Origin: JAAYHG01 sp012735455
Lineage (GTDB): Bacteria > Bacillota > DTU030 > DUMP01
Assembly (NCBI GenBank): GCA_050951365.1
Contig: JBMNIX010000010.1
Coordinates: forward strand, 1-64,000
DNA: 64,000 bases
Direction: 5' to 3'
This document shows, one piece after another, positions 52,632-60,747 of this stretch (position 1 is its first letter; each line of letters starts with the position of its first letter). The notes beneath the pieces are model-generated. The model was not told the DNA's origin. It did not search any database and was given only the letters and a program-made list of their open reading frames with translations. A program made the translations under genes and the position numbers.

Positions 52632-53537
52632 TCAAGCCTCATCGAGATAGGGAGTAAGTACTCCGGGATTAACCAGAGCCTGGTAGCTACCCTCGGGCGA
52701 TAGGCTCTGCAGGGCCAGCCCAACTACCACACGAGGAACACTGATGCGCCGCCCACCGTAAGAAACGCTAACCTTGTCAGGGCGAAAGGCCAGGAGCAGG
52801 GAATTGGTTTGCCCCAAAGAATCAAAGGGAATAATGCGAAAGCGATGTGCCTGTGGTTCATTGGTCAGTACCCGGCTCAAAGCATCCAAATCCAGCTCAG
52901 CTTCTTTGAGGAGGGGCAAGAGGCTCACCGGCAGGATGAAGGTCAGGGCCGCCGCCTCTACTACAACCACAGGCGCACCTGTAAGAGGATCCACCAAGAG
53001 GTTCCCGCTGTCCAGTATAGCCTTGACCTCGGTTTCTTTTCTACCCCACCTTACAGTGAGCTTAGCCGTAATCTCTCGCTGCCAACGGCGTCGGTTAACG
53101 TAAAGCCAGCATAAGCGCGCTATCGGTACCGCCACTACCAAGCCCAGCACAGGCGTCCACCAGGGGATTCCCGGATAGGGACCACTTGCTGGTACCACCG
53201 AGCCTTGCCCTAAATAAAAGACTGCCAGGGCTGCGCCACCCAGAGTGAAGGAGATAAGGTAAAAATAGCCTGTTGCACGCAGGAACCGAAACGGCGTAAC
53301 TGGTAAAAAGGTAACAATCAGAATCAGCAGCGAAAAAGCCAACTTGGCACTCCACCCTACCGCCAGAGGTGCAGGATCCAACACCAGGTAGACAGCGTAA
53401 GCGGCTCCGGTTGCCGCACCGGCCAGCAAACGCAGCGGATGCGCCGGAACCTGGGCCAAACTGGAAGTGAGAAGTAGGATGACAAGATTCATCACTAGAT
53501 TAATAGCTATCAATACATCCAGATAAACATAGCGCAC
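52632..53537 (-). CDS. spoIIGA: Sporulation sigma-E processing protease SpoIIGA
   Basis: 301 residues. Five or so membrane segments fill the N-terminal half. The C-terminal soluble domain has the aspartic-protease motif KAILDSGNLLVDPLTGAPVVVVE, with FRIIPFDSLG and VVVGLALQSLS. It cleaves pro-sigma-E at the septum when signalled by SpoIIR. GTG 53537 is the start. Confidence 0.96.
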   Translation of the reverse strand: MRYVYLDVLIAINLVMNLVILLLTSSLAQVPAHPLRLLAGAATGAAYAVYLVLDPAPLAVGWSAKLAFSLLILIVTFLPVTPFRFLRATGYFYLISFTLGGAALAVFYLGQGSVVPASGPYPGIPWWTPVLGLVVAVPIARLCWLYVNRRRWQREITAKLTVRWGRKETEVKAILDSGNLLVDPLTGAPVVVVEAAALTFILPVSLLPLLKEAELDLDALSRVLTNEPQAHRFRIIPFDSLGQTNSLLLAFRPDKVSVSYGGRRISVPRVVVGLALQSLSPEGSYQALVNPGVLTPYLDEA

Positions 53538-53614
53538 GATCCTACCTCCTGGGAATAGTGGCTAGTTCTACCTTATCATGTTTATGTATCCAGAACTGGC
53601 TCTAGCACATCTAC

Positions 53615-53653
53615 ATTATAGCTAGACCTGCTGACAAAAAATGTCATTCGACG
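53615..53653 (-). promoter_or_regulatory. spoIIG-type promoter with Spo0A box
   Basis: Minus strand ATGACA (53642-53647), 21-base spacer, TATAAT (53615-53620). Sigma-A promoters activated by Spo0A, such as Bacillus spoIIG, share this unusually long spacer. The word CGTCGAAT overlaps the -35, close to the 0A box TGTCGAA. It lies about 80 bases ahead of spoIIGA. Confidence 0.7.
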
Positions 53654-53655
53654 CA

Positions 53656-53685
53656 AGAAAAAAGACGCGGTTTTCACCACGTCTT
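53656..53685 (-). terminator. Terminator of ftsZ
   Basis: AAGACGTGG and CCGCGTCTT pair (one U-G) around a 6-base loop, followed on the minus strand by TTTTTTCTT. It lies 24 bases after the ftsZ stop and abuts the spoIIG promoter. Confidence 0.88.
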
Positions 53686-53709
53686 CTTACCTATTTCCCT
53701 TTTGCGCCC

Positions 53710-54774
53710 TTACTTCCGGCGCAAAAAAGGTGGAATATCCAGATCATCGCTGGCAAAAGGCCGAATGTTAATATCTAGATCGCGGAGGACCTTGTCCTTC
53801 TCCCTGTTTCGCCTAGGGGGGCGCGGTTCAAACCCGGTAGCTATTACCGTGACCTTGACTTCTTCCTCCATTGTCTCGTCTATCACGGCACCAAAGATAA
53901 TATTTGCATCGGGATCGGCTGCCTCAGCAATCACCGCCGCCGCCTCGTTCACCTCGAATAGCCCTAGACTAGATCCACCTGTGATGTTAAGGAGGACACC
54001 CTTTGCGCCATCGATGGAAGTCTCGAGAAGCGGGCTCGAGATAGCCATCCGAGCCGCCTCAACGCCCCGGTTTTCACCGTTGGCACGACCGATTCCCATG
54101 AGAGCCGATCCGGTATCCACCATAATGGTCTTCACGTCGGCAAAGTCTAGATTTATGAGACCAGGTACCGCGATGAGATCGGAAATGCCCTGAACACCCT
54201 GGCGCAGAACATCGTCGGCAATGCGGAAAGCCTCCACAATGGAGGTGCGCTTTTCAACCACTTGTAGTAGCCTATCGTTCGGTATAATAATCAAGGTATC
54301 AACTTTTTCTTTTAGCTCCGCAATCCCTTGCTCGGCTTGAGTCATGCGGCGGCGCCCCTCAAAGGTAAAAGGTTTCGTCACCACACCTACGGTAAGCGCC
54401 CCCAGCTCTTTAGCCACCTCAGCCACCACCGGGCCAGCGCCAGTTCCCGTGCCACCGCCCATACCCGCGGTCACAAAAACCATGTCCGCCCCCTTGAGAC
54501 ATTCCGCAATCAAGTCCCGGCTCTCTTCAGCCGCCTTCTTGCCTATCTCCGGGTTTGCTCCCGCACCCAGTCCCTTGGTAACTTTTTCACCCACCTGAAT
54601 CTTGCGGTTTGCCTGGGACATGAGTAGGGCCTGGGCATCGGTGTTAACAGCGATAAACTCCACACCCTTGAGGCCTGATGCGATCATGCGGTTCACCGCG
54701 TTGTTACCACCACCACCCACGCCAATTACTTTTATATCTGCAAACCGATCGGTATCAATATCAAATTCCAACAA
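53710..54774 (-). CDS. ftsZ: Cell division protein FtsZ
   Basis: 354 residues. Tubulin-type GTP motifs are present: [13 protein letters not shown], the G-box [13 protein letters not shown] and [11 protein letters not shown]. The C-terminal peptide [11 protein letters not shown] binds SepF or FtsA. The start is TTG 54774, after GAGGGGG. ftsA, usually next to ftsZ, is not here. Confidence 0.97.
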   Translation of the reverse strand: MLEFDIDTDRFADIKVIGVGGGGNNAVNRMIASGLKGVEFIAVNTDAQALLMSQANRKIQVGEKVTKGLGAGANPEIGKKAAEESRDLIAECLKGADMVFVTAGMGGGTGTGAGPVVAEVAKELGALTVGVVTKPFTFEGRRRMTQAEQGIAELKEKVDTLIIIPNDRLLQVVEKRTSIVEAFRIADDVLRQGVQGISDLIAVPGLINLDFADVKTIMVDTGSALMGIGRANGENRGVEAARMAISSPLLETSIDGAKGVLLNITGGSSLGLFEVNEAAAVIAEAADPDANIIFGAVIDETMEEEVKVTVIATGFEPRPPRRNREKDKVLRDLDINIRPFASDDLDIPPFLRRK

Positions 54775-54928
54775 TGCCAGTGACCCCCTCAGCTCACATC
54801 CTGCTGCTTATATCATTCAACACGTAAGAGAAATACCCTTTTTTTCCTCAACCAAATTTTTGCTGCCAACCCTGCCAATTGGTGGCATCCGTGACCTAGT
54901 CCCTTAGCCTTCCGAAGGGTCTTGATTG

Positions 54929-54957
54929 TTGTCAATCTCGCTGGAAAATATTAGAAT
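54929..54957 (+). promoter_or_regulatory. Sigma-A promoter of the cysteine-synthase-family gene
   Basis: TTGTCA, 17-base spacer, TAGAAT, about 50 bases ahead of the start codon at 55009. Confidence 0.8.
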
Positions 54958-55008
54958 GGGTGTAATAGAGTTTTTTATGGCTCCTTCAAAAAGTCAAGGA
55001 GGTAAAGC

Positions 55009-55965
55009 ATGAAAAAACTTCTGTCCAGCGTAGTAGACGCTATCGGTCAAACACCTCTCGTGAACCTGGTACGGCTTGTAAGTGCCTATGGCCTCTCTGG
55101 CCAGATTTACGCCAAACTCGAACAGCTTAATCCTGGTTACAGCAAGAAAGACCGCATCGCCCTGCAGATGATCAAAGAAGCAGAAGAAAGCGGTCAACTG
55201 AAACCGGGCCAAACTGTGGTGGAACTCACCAGCGGCAATACTGGCACCGGCTTGGCTATTGTCTGTGCCGTGCGGGGCTACAAGTTCATCGCAGTGATGT
55301 CCAAAGGGAACTCCCCCGAGCGTGCTCGCATGATGCGCGCCTTGGGAGCAGAGGTTGTCCTGGTAGACCAAGCTCCTGGTTCCCAGGTGGGACAGGTCTC
55401 AGGGGATGATCTCGCACTGGTGGAAGAGGAGACTGCACGCTTAGTCCGAAAGCTCGGTGCCTTCCGCGCCGACCAGTTCAACAACCTGGCCAATGTCCAT
55501 GCCCATGAATACACTGGCGAGGAGATATGGCAGCAGGCCCGGGGGAACATTGACGCCTACGTAGACTTCGTTGGGACCGGCGGTACCTTTGTCGGCTGCG
55601 CCCGAGCCCTGAAAAAACGCAAGCCATCCATCCGCTGCTACATTGTAGAACCGTGCGATGCAGCCCGCCTGGCCGGAAAGCCTGTTACCAATCCAAATCA
55701 CAAGATCCAGGGCGGCGGATATAACATGGAGCTACCCTTGGTAGAGGACAAGCTTGTAGACGGCTACCTCAGCGTAACCGACGAAGAAGCAACCCGTGCC
55801 ACCCGTGACCTGGCCCGCTACGAGGGCATCTTCGCCGGGTTCTCCTCCGGCGCCAACATCGCCGCTGCTTTAAGACTCCTCTCCGGTATCGAGAAAGGAA
55901 AAACCGTCGCGCTCACCATAAACGACTCCGGCCTCAAGTACCTGAGCACCGACCTCTGGCAATAA
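55009..55965 (+). CDS. PLP-dependent cysteine synthase family protein
   Basis: 318 residues, fold-type II. The PLP lysine is in NPGYSKKDRIALQM (SxKDR motif); VELTSGNTGTGLAIV binds substrate; VDFVGTGGTFVGCARALK binds the phosphate. TINDSGLKYLSTDLW closes it. The family contains O-acetylserine sulfhydrylases and relatives. The MSKGNSPERARMMRALGAEVVLV stretch is typical. Substrate is uncertain. It is transcribed alone away from ftsZ; ATG 55009 follows AAGGAGG. Confidence 0.88.
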   Translation: MKKLLSSVVDAIGQTPLVNLVRLVSAYGLSGQIYAKLEQLNPGYSKKDRIALQMIKEAEESGQLKPGQTVVELTSGNTGTGLAIVCAVRGYKFIAVMSKGNSPERARMMRALGAEVVLVDQAPGSQVGQVSGDDLALVEEETARLVRKLGAFRADQFNNLANVHAHEYTGEEIWQQARGNIDAYVDFVGTGGTFVGCARALKKRKPSIRCYIVEPCDAARLAGKPVTNPNHKIQGGGYNMELPLVEDKLVDGYLSVTDEEATRATRDLARYEGIFAGFSSGANIAAALRLLSGIEKGKTVALTINDSGLKYLSTDLWQ

Positions 55966-56033
55966 TTCAGGAAACTGGTGTTCCCCCCTACAAACCAATA
56001 CGCACCGAGATAACTTGAAAAAGCATTACCATG

Positions 56034-56048
56034 GGAACCTAATGTTCC
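56034..56048. promoter_or_regulatory. Candidate regulator-binding palindrome (GGAAC-N5-GTTCC)
   Basis: Perfect inverted repeat GGAAC-CTAAT-GTTCC. Its core resembles GGACCTATGTTCC ahead of the Por operon (60656-60670) and ACATTAGGT just upstream of iclR (about 61565). It may be an IclR operator, though it lies downstream of the operon. Confidence 0.35.
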
Positions 56049-56068
56049 GGTTCCGGTAAGGATAAGAC

Positions 56069-56104
56069 AAGGGTCCGTACTGCATCTTTGCTTGACGGAC
56101 CCTT
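56069..56104. terminator. Terminator after the cysteine-synthase-family gene
   Basis: AAGGGTCCGT and ACGGACCCTT pair perfectly around a 16-base loop, followed on the plus strand by TCTGTTTCC. It may also stop leftward transcription of the Por operon. Confidence 0.7.
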
Positions 56105-56199
56105 TCTGTTTCCAGCTTTACTCCCGTCAGGGAATCAAAAGTAGTAGCCGCTGTGAGTGTGATTTTCAATTCTAGGGTTAGTTAACAACTATGGCTCGT

Positions 56200-56847
56200 C
56201 TAACCATTGCCTTTACTAACTCCTATCTCTAGAGCTTCTTTGAGCACCACCTTGGCTCGTTCCAGATTAAACACACCACAAACGCAGTTACGCCCGAGTT
56301 TTTTCGCACCCTCTTCCAGGCTGATCTTGCCTCTTCTTAACTCTTCAAGCACATTCTCTACTAAGTAGCGTGAGATGAGCCCGTGCCCACACATGGTTGT
56401 TATCTTTCTAATCTCTGGCGGCGGTAAGAGTTCTTTTCGGCCGAGAATACCCAAGGCGTACTCCACGCTATGGCGCTGAATCCCGTGTTCTTTTTCCGCA
56501 CGCTCCACTTCATCCAGAAGCCCACTTACTACTACTGAAAAACCATAGCCCTGCGCCTTAACTTCATCCACTACAGCTGTTACCGTCTCAAGATCCCCAT
56601 ACACCCCGTGTATCATGGGAGTGCTATCGCTGATATTAGCCTTGATTTCTTCAATGCTGTGGCTAATGAGAGTGCCTATGTCTATGCCGCCGGCGTCTAT
56701 CGGTTCGTAAGCCATGAGCACATCGAAAAGCCTGCGCAGCTTTGAGGCTGCATTCTGGTTATTAATCCCTTTTGCAGGCATGATGAGTACTATATAGTCA
56801 TTGCTGAGATCCTCAGGGGTGCCATATCGATGGTTAGTGTGAGTCAT
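56200..56847 (-). CDS. Conserved cysteine-motif protein of unknown function
   Basis: 215 residues. An N-terminal alpha/beta region (DYIVLIMPAKGINNQNAASKL) is followed by a helical part, then TTMCGHGLISRYLV (about 150) and KLGRNCVCGVFNLERA (about 185-200). The CGHG and CVC motifs look like metal or Fe-S ligands. ATG 56847 follows AGGGAGGTAAGG. It is the last gene of the Por-type operon, right after the 4Fe-4S protein. I do not recognise a function; a redox or assembly role with its neighbours is inference. Confidence 0.6.
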   Translation of the reverse strand: MTHTNHRYGTPEDLSNDYIVLIMPAKGINNQNAASKLRRLFDVLMAYEPIDAGGIDIGTLISHSIEEIKANISDSTPMIHGVYGDLETVTAVVDEVKAQGYGFSVVVSGLLDEVERAEKEHGIQRHSVEYALGILGRKELLPPPEIRKITTMCGHGLISRYLVENVLEELRRGKISLEEGAKKLGRNCVCGVFNLERAKVVLKEALEIGVSKGNG

Positions 56848-56853
56848 ATAACC

Positions 56854-57576
56854 TTACCTCCCTGCTAAAGGTCGGCCAAGTCCCAGATTTGTTTTGCCAG
56901 CCGGAGAGACCTCGAGGCCAAGGGAGGCCAGGAACTCACGGCTGGGTATCTCCCCTGCCGGTCCAGTGGCAAAAAATGCCGCCACTGTGAACACGGTATC
57001 TACCTCCTGGGAAGCCTTTTGAAGGCACCCTACTACTTCACAAACCTTGTCTTCCGGTACAATAAACTCAATAATGGATGAGAGAAACCTTTCCTCCAGG
57101 ATGTCAGGGCGTAGTTTCCCGGTGGATCGGTCGACAATAAAAGAAGTTACCGGGCTTTTTTCTGCAAAGCACACATATGAAAGATTGGCAAGGGCCGTAG
57201 TGAGCTTTTCCACATCACGAAAAGAGCCACTGATTCCAGGACGGCCCACCTCCACGGCAAAACCTGCGTATCCTGGCTTAACCAAACCAGTCACGTCATT
57301 GGTCTTCACTTCCTCTGTACCCCTACCTATGTGTTGGGTAGATTCATGTTTCCCATAGGGATCAGAGAAAGTGTTCCTCAGAACGCGAGGCCACGAAAGC
57401 TGAGGTGCCTCAATAGCTCCTACCGGACAGACATCAGCGCGTAAACAGGCATTACATTCCACACAGGTGTCCTGGTTCACTACTACAACACCATCTTGTG
57501 CCAGCTCTATCGCTCCTACAGGACAGTAAGGCCTGCAGGACTCACACTGAACACATAGCTCTTGATTAATAAGCAC
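56854..57576 (-). CDS. Protein with 2[4Fe-4S] ferredoxin domain and a DUF-like C-terminal domain
   Basis: 240 residues. The N-terminus has two cluster motifs, CVQCESCRPYCP (C-x2-C-x2-C-x3-C) and CVECNACLRADVCP (with an x4 gap). The rest has HIGRGTEEVKTNDVTGLV and VGRPGISGSFRDVEK, which from memory recall 6-hydroxynicotinate-reductase-type proteins. GTG 57576 follows GGAGGGAG. In the Por operon it might be an electron acceptor or modulator. The second domain's role is unknown. Confidence 0.65.
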   Translation of the reverse strand: MLINQELCVQCESCRPYCPVGAIELAQDGVVVVNQDTCVECNACLRADVCPVGAIEAPQLSWPRVLRNTFSDPYGKHESTQHIGRGTEEVKTNDVTGLVKPGYAGFAVEVGRPGISGSFRDVEKLTTALANLSYVCFAEKSPVTSFIVDRSTGKLRPDILEERFLSSIIEFIVPEDKVCEVVGCLQKASQEVDTVFTVAAFFATGPAGEIPSREFLASLGLEVSPAGKTNLGLGRPLAGR

Positions 57577-57643
57577 AATTCTCCCTCCATTGGCATGAGC
57601 CGAAGGTAGGTGTTCGACCCGCCTTTTGCGGCTCAGTTACATC

Positions 57644-58555
57644 TTAGGCTGGGCTTTCGGCACAAAGTCGCTGCAACAAATTGGCCCTACGATCCGTCCA
57701 CTGCTGCAGGTCGGCAATCGCCTCCTGGTCCAGGTGTTTGAATTTGCCTAAGCGGGATACAAATTCTTGTACGGGCTTTGCTTGCTTGACTGAAACAGTT
57801 TGGTAAAACCGGCCATCTTCATACTCATACAGGGGAAAGAAATTGGTCTGCACAGCCAAACGGGCTAACTTGATTGTATCTTTAGGATCGAACCACCAGC
57901 CGGTTGGGCAAGGTGAAAGAACGTGAATATAGGCTAGCCCGCAGGTAACCTCTTTGGCTTTTTCAATTTTCCTGACAAAATCCTGCACGTACGCTGGCGA
58001 AACCGTGGCCACATAAGCCGCATTATGCATGGCCAGTAACAAAGGTAGATCCTTCTTGTGCTGTGCCTTACCTTTGCGCATCGCACCCACAGGGGTGGTG
58101 GAAGTATTAGAGCCCTTGCTGCTGGTCCCACTTCTTTGGAACCCTGTGTTCATGTAACCTTCATTATCATAGCAGATGTAGATAATGTTCTCGCCTCGTT
58201 CTGCCGCACCTGATAGGGCTTGGAAACCCGCGTCAGCAGTGGCACCATCTCCAGCAAAGGCAACAACCCTGACATCGTTCCTGCCTTGGGACTGATAATA
58301 ACGCCTGATACCCGCCAGCATGGAGGCAGTGTTATCGAGAAGAGGAATGGTAATTGGCACCTTAGCACCAGACAGGCGGTTCCAACCCACTACACCTGCG
58401 CCGGCCATACATCCTGGCGGCACACCGAGGATGGTGTTTTTGCCCATTATCTTCATGACGGTGCGCATAGTAAGCTCCCCAGCGCAACCTGGGCAAGCTG
58501 ATAGACCTGGGGAAATCAGATCTTCCGCCCCGTAAAAAACCTCCTGCAGGTTCAT
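57644..58555 (-). CDS. 2-oxoacid:ferredoxin oxidoreductase beta subunit (PorB-like, TPP-binding)
   Basis: 303 residues. ACPGCAGELTMR, GVPPGCMAGAGVVG and the TPP-Mg motif VAFAGDGATADAGFQALSGA are present, with CYDNEGYMNTGFQRSGTSS. The pattern matches pyruvate synthase PorB of four-subunit enzymes. The enzyme links 2-oxoacid, CoA and ferredoxin. It lies 17 bases after the alpha gene. Confidence 0.92.
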   Translation of the reverse strand: MNLQEVFYGAEDLISPGLSACPGCAGELTMRTVMKIMGKNTILGVPPGCMAGAGVVGWNRLSGAKVPITIPLLDNTASMLAGIRRYYQSQGRNDVRVVAFAGDGATADAGFQALSGAAERGENIIYICYDNEGYMNTGFQRSGTSSKGSNTSTTPVGAMRKGKAQHKKDLPLLLAMHNAAYVATVSPAYVQDFVRKIEKAKEVTCGLAYIHVLSPCPTGWWFDPKDTIKLARLAVQTNFFPLYEYEDGRFYQTVSVKQAKPVQEFVSRLGKFKHLDQEAIADLQQWTDRRANLLQRLCAESPA

Positions 58556-58572
58556 GACTCATCACCTCCCGG

Positions 58573-59748
58573 CTAGTCCAGCCAAACCGTCTCTTGTTCC
58601 GCCGCTTGGTTGGCAGACACCTCTAAGACAGTCGTCAACGCTTTGAGCATGTGATCGTTGCTTATATCCGCACCGCCCAACCCACCAATGAAAGATACAG
58701 CAGGCATTACCATCCCCTGACTTCCTAACGCGGCCAAAACCTCTTGGAACAGGGCGCCGGAGTTCCAGCCAAAGGACACCGATCGGTCCACTACACCTAT
58801 CGCCTTGGCAGATCTCAGCGCTCGTACAATCCTCTTTAGTGGGAAGGGACGCAGCACCCGAACCTTGACCAAACCTACTTTTTTCCCTTGGTCTCGTAAG
58901 AGATCAACCACTTCCCTAGCTGCTCCTGTCATTGAGCCAATGGTAACAAGAACTGCATCAGCGCCTTCTAAGCGGTACTCTTCAATGGTGCCACCGTATC
59001 TGCGCCCAAAGACCCGGTAAAAGTCGGCGTCTATCTCGTCGATCACCCGTAAGGCGGTTTGCATGGCCTCAAGGTGGTTACGCCTGTATTTCATCAATAA
59101 GTTGCCAGGAGTCATTGGATCCACAGCCATTGGCCTTTGGGGATCCAAGATAACGTGCTGGGGACGATACTGCGGTAGGAAGCTGTCTACTTGTTCCTGG
59201 TCGGGTATTTCTACGCCTTCTGTCAGATGGGAAAGGAAGAAACCATCGTAACACACGTTCACCGGCAACAAGACTCCTTGGTGTTCTGCCACCTTGTAAC
59301 CCTGAATAACAGTGTCCAGGATTTCCTGGTTGTCCTCAACGTAAAACTGAATCCACCCGGCTTCGCGCAAACTAACAGTGTCCTGCTGCCCACCCCAAAT
59401 AGTCTCCGGCGAGGTCATCTCCCGACCCGCAACAGCCATCACCATAGGCAGGCGCAGTGTTGACATGCGGAAATATGGTTCGTACATGAGTGCCAAACCC
59501 TGGGCTGAAGTCGCGGTAAAGGTTCTAGCACCAGCCAGTGCAGCCCCTTGGATCACACTCATGGCCGAGTGCTCCGACTCCACCTCTACCATCTCACAGG
59601 ACAGTTTCCCATCCGCCAACATCTGCGCCAGGTTTTCAACCACAGAAGACTGCGGGGTAATTGGGTAAGCTGCAATCAAATCTGGTCTGGCTAGCGCAGC
59701 ACCATGTGCTGCTGACTCATTTCCTGTTAAGGCCTTGACAACTGGCAC
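58573..59748 (-). CDS. 2-oxoacid:ferredoxin oxidoreductase alpha subunit (PorA-like)
   Basis: 391 residues from GTG 59748, which follows GGGGGAAGAG. LTGNESAAHGAALARPDLIAAYPITPQSSVVE and VEVESEHSAMSVIQGAALAGARTFTATSAQGLALM are the PorA motifs; VKVRVLRPFP and a C-terminal GGADIS block follow. Pyruvate is the likely substrate, but other 2-oxoacids are possible. A longer frame to 59838 overlaps the delta gene. Confidence 0.92.
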   Translation of the reverse strand: MPVVKALTGNESAAHGAALARPDLIAAYPITPQSSVVENLAQMLADGKLSCEMVEVESEHSAMSVIQGAALAGARTFTATSAQGLALMYEPYFRMSTLRLPMVMAVAGREMTSPETIWGGQQDTVSLREAGWIQFYVEDNQEILDTVIQGYKVAEHQGVLLPVNVCYDGFFLSHLTEGVEIPDQEQVDSFLPQYRPQHVILDPQRPMAVDPMTPGNLLMKYRRNHLEAMQTALRVIDEIDADFYRVFGRRYGGTIEEYRLEGADAVLVTIGSMTGAAREVVDLLRDQGKKVGLVKVRVLRPFPLKRIVRALRSAKAIGVVDRSVSFGWNSGALFQEVLAALGSQGMVMPAVSFIGGLGGADISNDHMLKALTTVLEVSANQAAEQETVWLD

Positions 59749-59749
59749 C

Positions 59750-60013
59750 CTACTCTTCCCCCTCTCGCACCATGTCAATGGCACCTCGCGGGCACTCAGT
59801 GGCGCAGATTGCACAACCCTTACAATAGGACAAGTCAATGTGCACTTGCTGCTGGTTTGACAGCTTTATCGACGACACGGGGCAGTAATAGCCGCAGAGT
59901 TTACAGTTCGTGCAGCGGTCTCTGTTTATCACCGGCCTAAACGTTCTCCACTTTCCTGTATCAATCTGATATATCCCTTCATCGCCAGTTGGCGAAATCC
60001 AAGTGCTAGTCAA
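59750..60013 (-). CDS. 2-oxoacid:ferredoxin oxidoreductase delta subunit (ferredoxin)
   Basis: 87 residues with two 4Fe-4S motifs: CTNCKLCGYYCP and CKGCAICATECP. It carries electrons from the catalytic subunits. The start is TTG 60013 after GGGAGG, overlapping the gamma stop. Confidence 0.92.
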   Translation of the reverse strand: MTSTWISPTGDEGIYQIDTGKWRTFRPVINRDRCTNCKLCGYYCPVSSIKLSNQQQVHIDLSYCKGCAICATECPRGAIDMVREGEE

Positions 60014-60561
60014 TCCAAACGCCTCCCTTCTACAACTATGGTCTTCTCATACCCTTCCTTGCAGGCGTCTACGTTAGCCTCATTGAATTCAGCGCTAATA
60101 ACATCAACAACTGCATCTAAGGGAAGCCAGCCTGTAACACGAGAAAACGCACCAAGAACCGTCGTATTAGGTATATTGCGTCCCAGATACTTAATAGAGA
60201 TGTCTGTTGCATTGACAATGCCGATTTTTCCTGCCTGCTCTGGAAGAGGCAACTGATCTACCGAGTGCGCTGAGTTTAGCAGCACGATACCCCTGTCCTT
60301 CATCCCCTCAAAAACGTTTACTTCGAAAAGCAAGGTATCATCCAAGACAACGATACAATCGGGGTTATATACCATGTTCTTGGGGCGAATTGGCTTATCG
60401 TTTATCCGCAGAAAACCATATACAGGAGAACCCTTTCTTTCCACACCGAAAAACGGAATAAAAGTGGCATACTTCCCAGAGGAAACAGCCGCCTTAACAA
60501 TCATCTGAGCTCCTTTTACTAAACCCTGACCTCCTCTTCCATGTAACCTTATCTCCTTCAT
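60010..60561 (-). CDS. 2-oxoacid:ferredoxin oxidoreductase gamma subunit
   Basis: 183 residues from ATG 60561. EIRLHGRGGQGLVKGAQMI and TFIPFFGVERKGSPVYGFLRI are the family signature. It is the first gene of the operon, in the gamma-delta-alpha-beta order of archaeal and thermophile-type enzymes. An ATG six bases earlier (60567) is too close to GGAGG. Confidence 0.92.
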   Translation of the reverse strand: MKEIRLHGRGGQGLVKGAQMIVKAAVSSGKYATFIPFFGVERKGSPVYGFLRINDKPIRPKNMVYNPDCIVVLDDTLLFEVNVFEGMKDRGIVLLNSAHSVDQLPLPEQAGKIGIVNATDISIKYLGRNIPNTTVLGAFSRVTGWLPLDAVVDVISAEFNEANVDACKEGYEKTIVVEGRRLD

Positions 60562-60655
60562 TCTCATTCCTCCTACTCTGATAACTGACTCAAATCCTTC
60601 CTTTCATCCTTACATTATGCTTGGCTTATTGTGGCAAGACACCCTTGTCTCATAA

Positions 60656-60670
60656 CGGACCTATGTTCCG
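60656..60670. promoter_or_regulatory. Candidate IclR operator ahead of the Por operon
   Basis: CGGACCTATGTTCCG is an imperfect palindrome between iclR and the operon, about 100 bases ahead of its first codon. It resembles the perfect repeat at 56034-56048. Confidence 0.45.
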
Positions 60671-60747
60671 CCAAGAGGACACACCTAAAACTCGGAAATC
60701 CTACCAGGGTAATTAACCAAATAAATGCCCCGTAATAGAGCAGAGAC

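Noticed and set aside
60568..60640. Possible -35/-10 pair (TGTCTT, CATAAT, 16-base spacer) ahead of the Por operon
   Set aside because: The -35 match is too weak to report as a promoter.
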